Shown here: positions 62,345 through 64,000 of the stretch, in pieces | Layout of the letters: the number at the start of each line of letters is the position of its first letter | Numbering within the stretch: position 1 is the first letter of the stretch | Source: Chloroflexota bacterium | Lineage (GTDB): Bacteria > Chloroflexota > UBA11872 | Direction: 5' to 3' | Assembly: GCA_022824865.1 (NCBI GenBank) | Contig: JAJDZD010000025.1 | Coordinates: 40,656 to 104,655 of the forward strand | DNA length: 64,000 nucleotides | The notes under the pieces: generated by a model | The model's input: the letters and a program-made list of their open reading frames with translations, nothing else | What the model was told of the DNA's origin: nothing | Database searches by the model: none | Position numbers and translations under genes: made by a program

Positions 62345-62613
62345 CTAGCTCCCGGCCCGCGTAGCCTCCACGGCCGACACGACACGCTCGGTACGCAGCT
62401 GTACGCGTTCCCAGTCCAACTCAAAACCAAGGCCCGGCTGCTTGGGCATGTGCATGTGGCCGTCCACGACCGGCATAGTGACGACCTGTGCCATGGACCA
62501 GATGCTACCGGGCAGGTACTCGGCAGCAAGAATGGGAATGCTTGGCTCGCCCGCTAGCCGCCGCAGTCCGTGATAGTCGCAGGCGGACAGCGGCTGGCGC
62601 GGGATTCGATGGA
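62345..62613 (-). pseudogene. Remnant of a second enolase-superfamily gene
   Basis: One frame, ending with TAG at 62345-62347, reads IPRQPLSACDYHGLRRLAGE, then IPILAAEYLPGSIWSMAQ, then directly MPVVDGHMHMPKQPGLGFEL. The first two pieces belong to the middle of a mandelate-racemase-type barrel and the last to the C-terminus. The ~100 residues between and the whole N-terminal half are missing. It differs from the intact gene next to it, so it is the scar of another member of the family. Confidence 0.75.
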
Positions 62614-62654
62614 TAGAATGGTGCCCGGCCGAACGTGTGTCGCGTGCGGCTTGT

Positions 62655-62729
62655 GGTGGGCGTAGCTCAATCGGTTAGAGCGTCTGGTTGTGGCCCAGAA
62701 GGCTGGGGGTTCAAGTCCCCTCGCTCACC
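62655..62729 (+). tRNA. tRNA-His (GTG)
   Basis: Cloverleaf with acceptor GTGGGCG/CGCTCAC (one G-U), G-1 paired to C73, D-arm GCTCAATCGGTTAGAGC, anticodon stem TCTGG/CCAGA with loop TTGTGGC (anticodon GTG), and T-arm GGGGG-TTCAAGT-CCCCT. The extra G-1 confirms His identity. No encoded CCA. It is followed nine bases later by the end of an IS element. Confidence 0.93.
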
Positions 62730-62737
62730 CCCATAAA

Positions 62738-64000
62738 TGTCCAGACCGGACACATGGTGGACAGGTGTTCGGAGACATGGTGAACACTTTTAAGCGGGCT
62801 CCCGCAGGTCGAGGGTACCGAGGTCGTCGGTCAGAAAGCGGATCGTCCAGGCGCCGTCGGTGGAGGTCGGACGAAAGGCGACGGCCTGGCCGCGCAAGGC
62901 TTTGGGCAACCGCAGGTGGCGGCCCTGGAAGGACACCCAGCCGCCAGCCTGGACCTTGCGCACCTGATCGTCGGGGCCATAGGGCAGCGGCGGCAGCTGG
63001 GCCGGATAGGGCCGGGGGCTGACGTGATAGCGACTGGCGGGCACCGCCAAGGCCAGCGCTTCGTGGGGGCGCACCTGGTTGTACTCCCGGCGCCACGCAT
63101 CGAACGCGGTCTGCCAACTGGCCAGATCGGGGCGCGGCGGCTGCCGCCCGAGGTCGCGCTCGAGGGTGCCGTGGAAGCGCTCGTCCTTGCCCAGGGTCTG
63201 GGGGTGGTACGGCCGGCTGTGGCTGACGGCGATGTCCAAGCGGCGCAGCCAGACCGTCAAGGGCGTGTAGGGATGGGCCGGGTGATTGCCCCAGGGACTG
63301 CCGTTGTCGACCAGCAGGCGGTCCGGCAGCCCGTACCGCTGGAAGGCCGTGATCAGGTGGGCCTGCACGGTGGCGGTGCGCTGATTGGGACAGGCGACCA
63401 GGCCGAGGGCGTAGCGCGAGTGGTCGTCGAGGATGGTCAGGGGATGGCAGCGCCCGGGGCCGCAGGGCCAGCCCGCCTTGAAGTCCATCTGCCACAGGGC
63501 GTTGGGATAGGGATGCTCGAAGCGCTGCAGCGCCCGCGGCTGGCCGGCCCCCTGGGTGGGGTCCAAGGCGTCGTGGCGGCGCAGGATGGCGGTGATGGTG
63601 GACGCGGCCGGCAGGGGCTGGACGCCCTGCCGAGCCAGCAGCACGCGCAGTTTGCGCCCGCCCCAGGTGGGGTGCTGTGCGCGCAGGGCCAGCACGGCCC
63701 GCTCGATGGCTGGGGCGGTCTGCGCCGGACTGCGGTGCGGCCGCCGCGAGCGGTCCTGCAAGCCCGCCGTGCCTTCGGCCGCATAGCGCTGCAGCCACTT
63801 GTAGCCGGTCATCGGGGCGATCCCAAAGTGGCGGCACAACGCCCGCCGATTCGCGCCGGGCTGCCGCGCCAACGCCACAAACTCCGCCCGCTGCTCCGTC
63901 ATCGATCGATCCTCGAACGGCACCGGCTCATACCCTCATGGCTCCCCAAGGTGTCCACCATGTCTCCGAACGGGTGTCCATGATGTCTCCGGTCTACACA
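62738..64000 (-). mobile_element. IS481-type insertion sequence
   Basis: Ends are imperfect inverted repeats of about 50 bases. Both begin with TGT, share AGACCGGA, and carry two spaced copies of a CGGAGACATGGTGGACA-like motif at each end (presumed transposase sites). The left end is nine bases after tRNA-His. The right end coincides with the window end, so a few bases or the target duplication may lie outside. It holds one transposase gene. Confidence 0.85.
62790..63902 (-). CDS. IS481 family transposase
   Basis: 370 residues from ATG 63902 (MTEQRAEFVALARQPGANR). An N-terminal helix-turn-helix (ALCRHFGIAPMTGYKWLQRY) is followed by an RNase-H-like catalytic domain with the DDE residues D140 (WQMDFKAGW), D199 (LLVDNGSPWG) and E241 (LGKDERFHGTLE). 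GKDERFHGTL is typical of IS481. All catalytic residues are present, so the element is likely active or recently active. Confidence 0.93.
   Translation of the reverse strand: MTEQRAEFVALARQPGANRRALCRHFGIAPMTGYKWLQRYAAEGTAGLQDRSRRPHRSPAQTAPAIERAVLALRAQHPTWGGRKLRVLLARQGVQPLPAASTITAILRRHDALDPTQGAGQPRALQRFEHPYPNALWQMDFKAGWPCGPGRCHPLTILDDHSRYALGLVACPNQRTATVQAHLITAFQRYGLPDRLLVDNGSPWGNHPAHPYTPLTVWLRRLDIAVSHSRPYHPQTLGKDERFHGTLERDLGRQPPRPDLASWQTAFDAWRREYNQVRPHEALALAVPASRYHVSPRPYPAQLPPLPYGPDDQVRKVQAGGWVSFQGRHLRLPKALRGQAVAFRPTSTDGAWTIRFLTDDLGTLDLREPA

Noticed and set aside
62916..63983. 355-codon frame opposite the transposase
   Set aside because: Antisense to an intact transposase with all DDE residues; no similarity to known proteins.
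1..64000. CRISPR arrays, rRNA genes, prophage
   Set aside because: No regularly spaced repeats, no rRNA-like sequence and no phage structural genes were seen on reading the window.

Overview
The window looks like a chromosomal segment of a high-GC bacterium, most likely Chloroflexota and possibly SAR202-like or another marine or sponge-associated lineage. This is an inference. It rests on Tat-exported lipoprotein binding proteins whose mature part starts with long EVPVEK/VVTKEVPVE linker repeats, on several phytanoyl-CoA-dioxygenase (PhyH) paralogs, and on a sulfatase, an amidohydrolase and enolase-superfamily genes. No rRNA or other taxonomic marker is present.

Layout. (1) 1-24 kb is a catabolic and transport island of PhyH oxygenases, a type I sulfatase, an amidohydrolase, a nitrilase, a Gfo/Idh dehydrogenase, a DegT aminotransferase, a gamma-glutamyltransferase-like hydrolase, one complete CUT1-type ABC uptake operon (binding protein, two permeases and two unknown proteins) and an orphan binding protein. 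The island is full of segmental duplications and decay: a binding-protein pseudogene with three independent lesions, a fragment of a PhyH gene, a frameshifted glycosidase-like gene, and a leader/signal-peptide module shared by binding proteins whose binding domains differ. (2) 24-28.4 kb is fatty-acid synthesis: fabH on one strand and fabF-accB-bioY-acpP on the other. (3) 28.4-41.3 kb is a complex I operon in the order nuoA-C-D-G-H-I-J-K-L-M-N, lacking nuoB, nuoE and nuoF, preceded by rex with a near-consensus Rex operator at the nuoA promoter. (4) 41.4-52.7 kb holds two orphan hydantoinase-A-like genes, an ABC-2 exporter, a TIM-barrel protein, and greA-lysS-serS-cysK, where lysS appears to start at CTG overlapping the greA stop. 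(5) 53-58.6 kb holds two VapBC-type toxin-antitoxin pairs, a coiled-coil/PH-like protein, a repeat-rich gap, a small monooxygenase and three tandem Yip1-like membrane paralogs. (6) 58.8-64 kb has guaB with a terminator in its leader, two tRNA-His genes (one degenerate), an intact enolase-superfamily gene, the remnant of another, and an IS481-type element ending at the window edge.

The most unusual regulatory signal is a module found twice, upstream of fabF and upstream of a hydantoinase-like gene. It consists of a TTGCCN-17-TACAMT promoter, a leader of 130-139 nt, a near-perfect A/T-cored hairpin, and then about 100 nt to the start codon.
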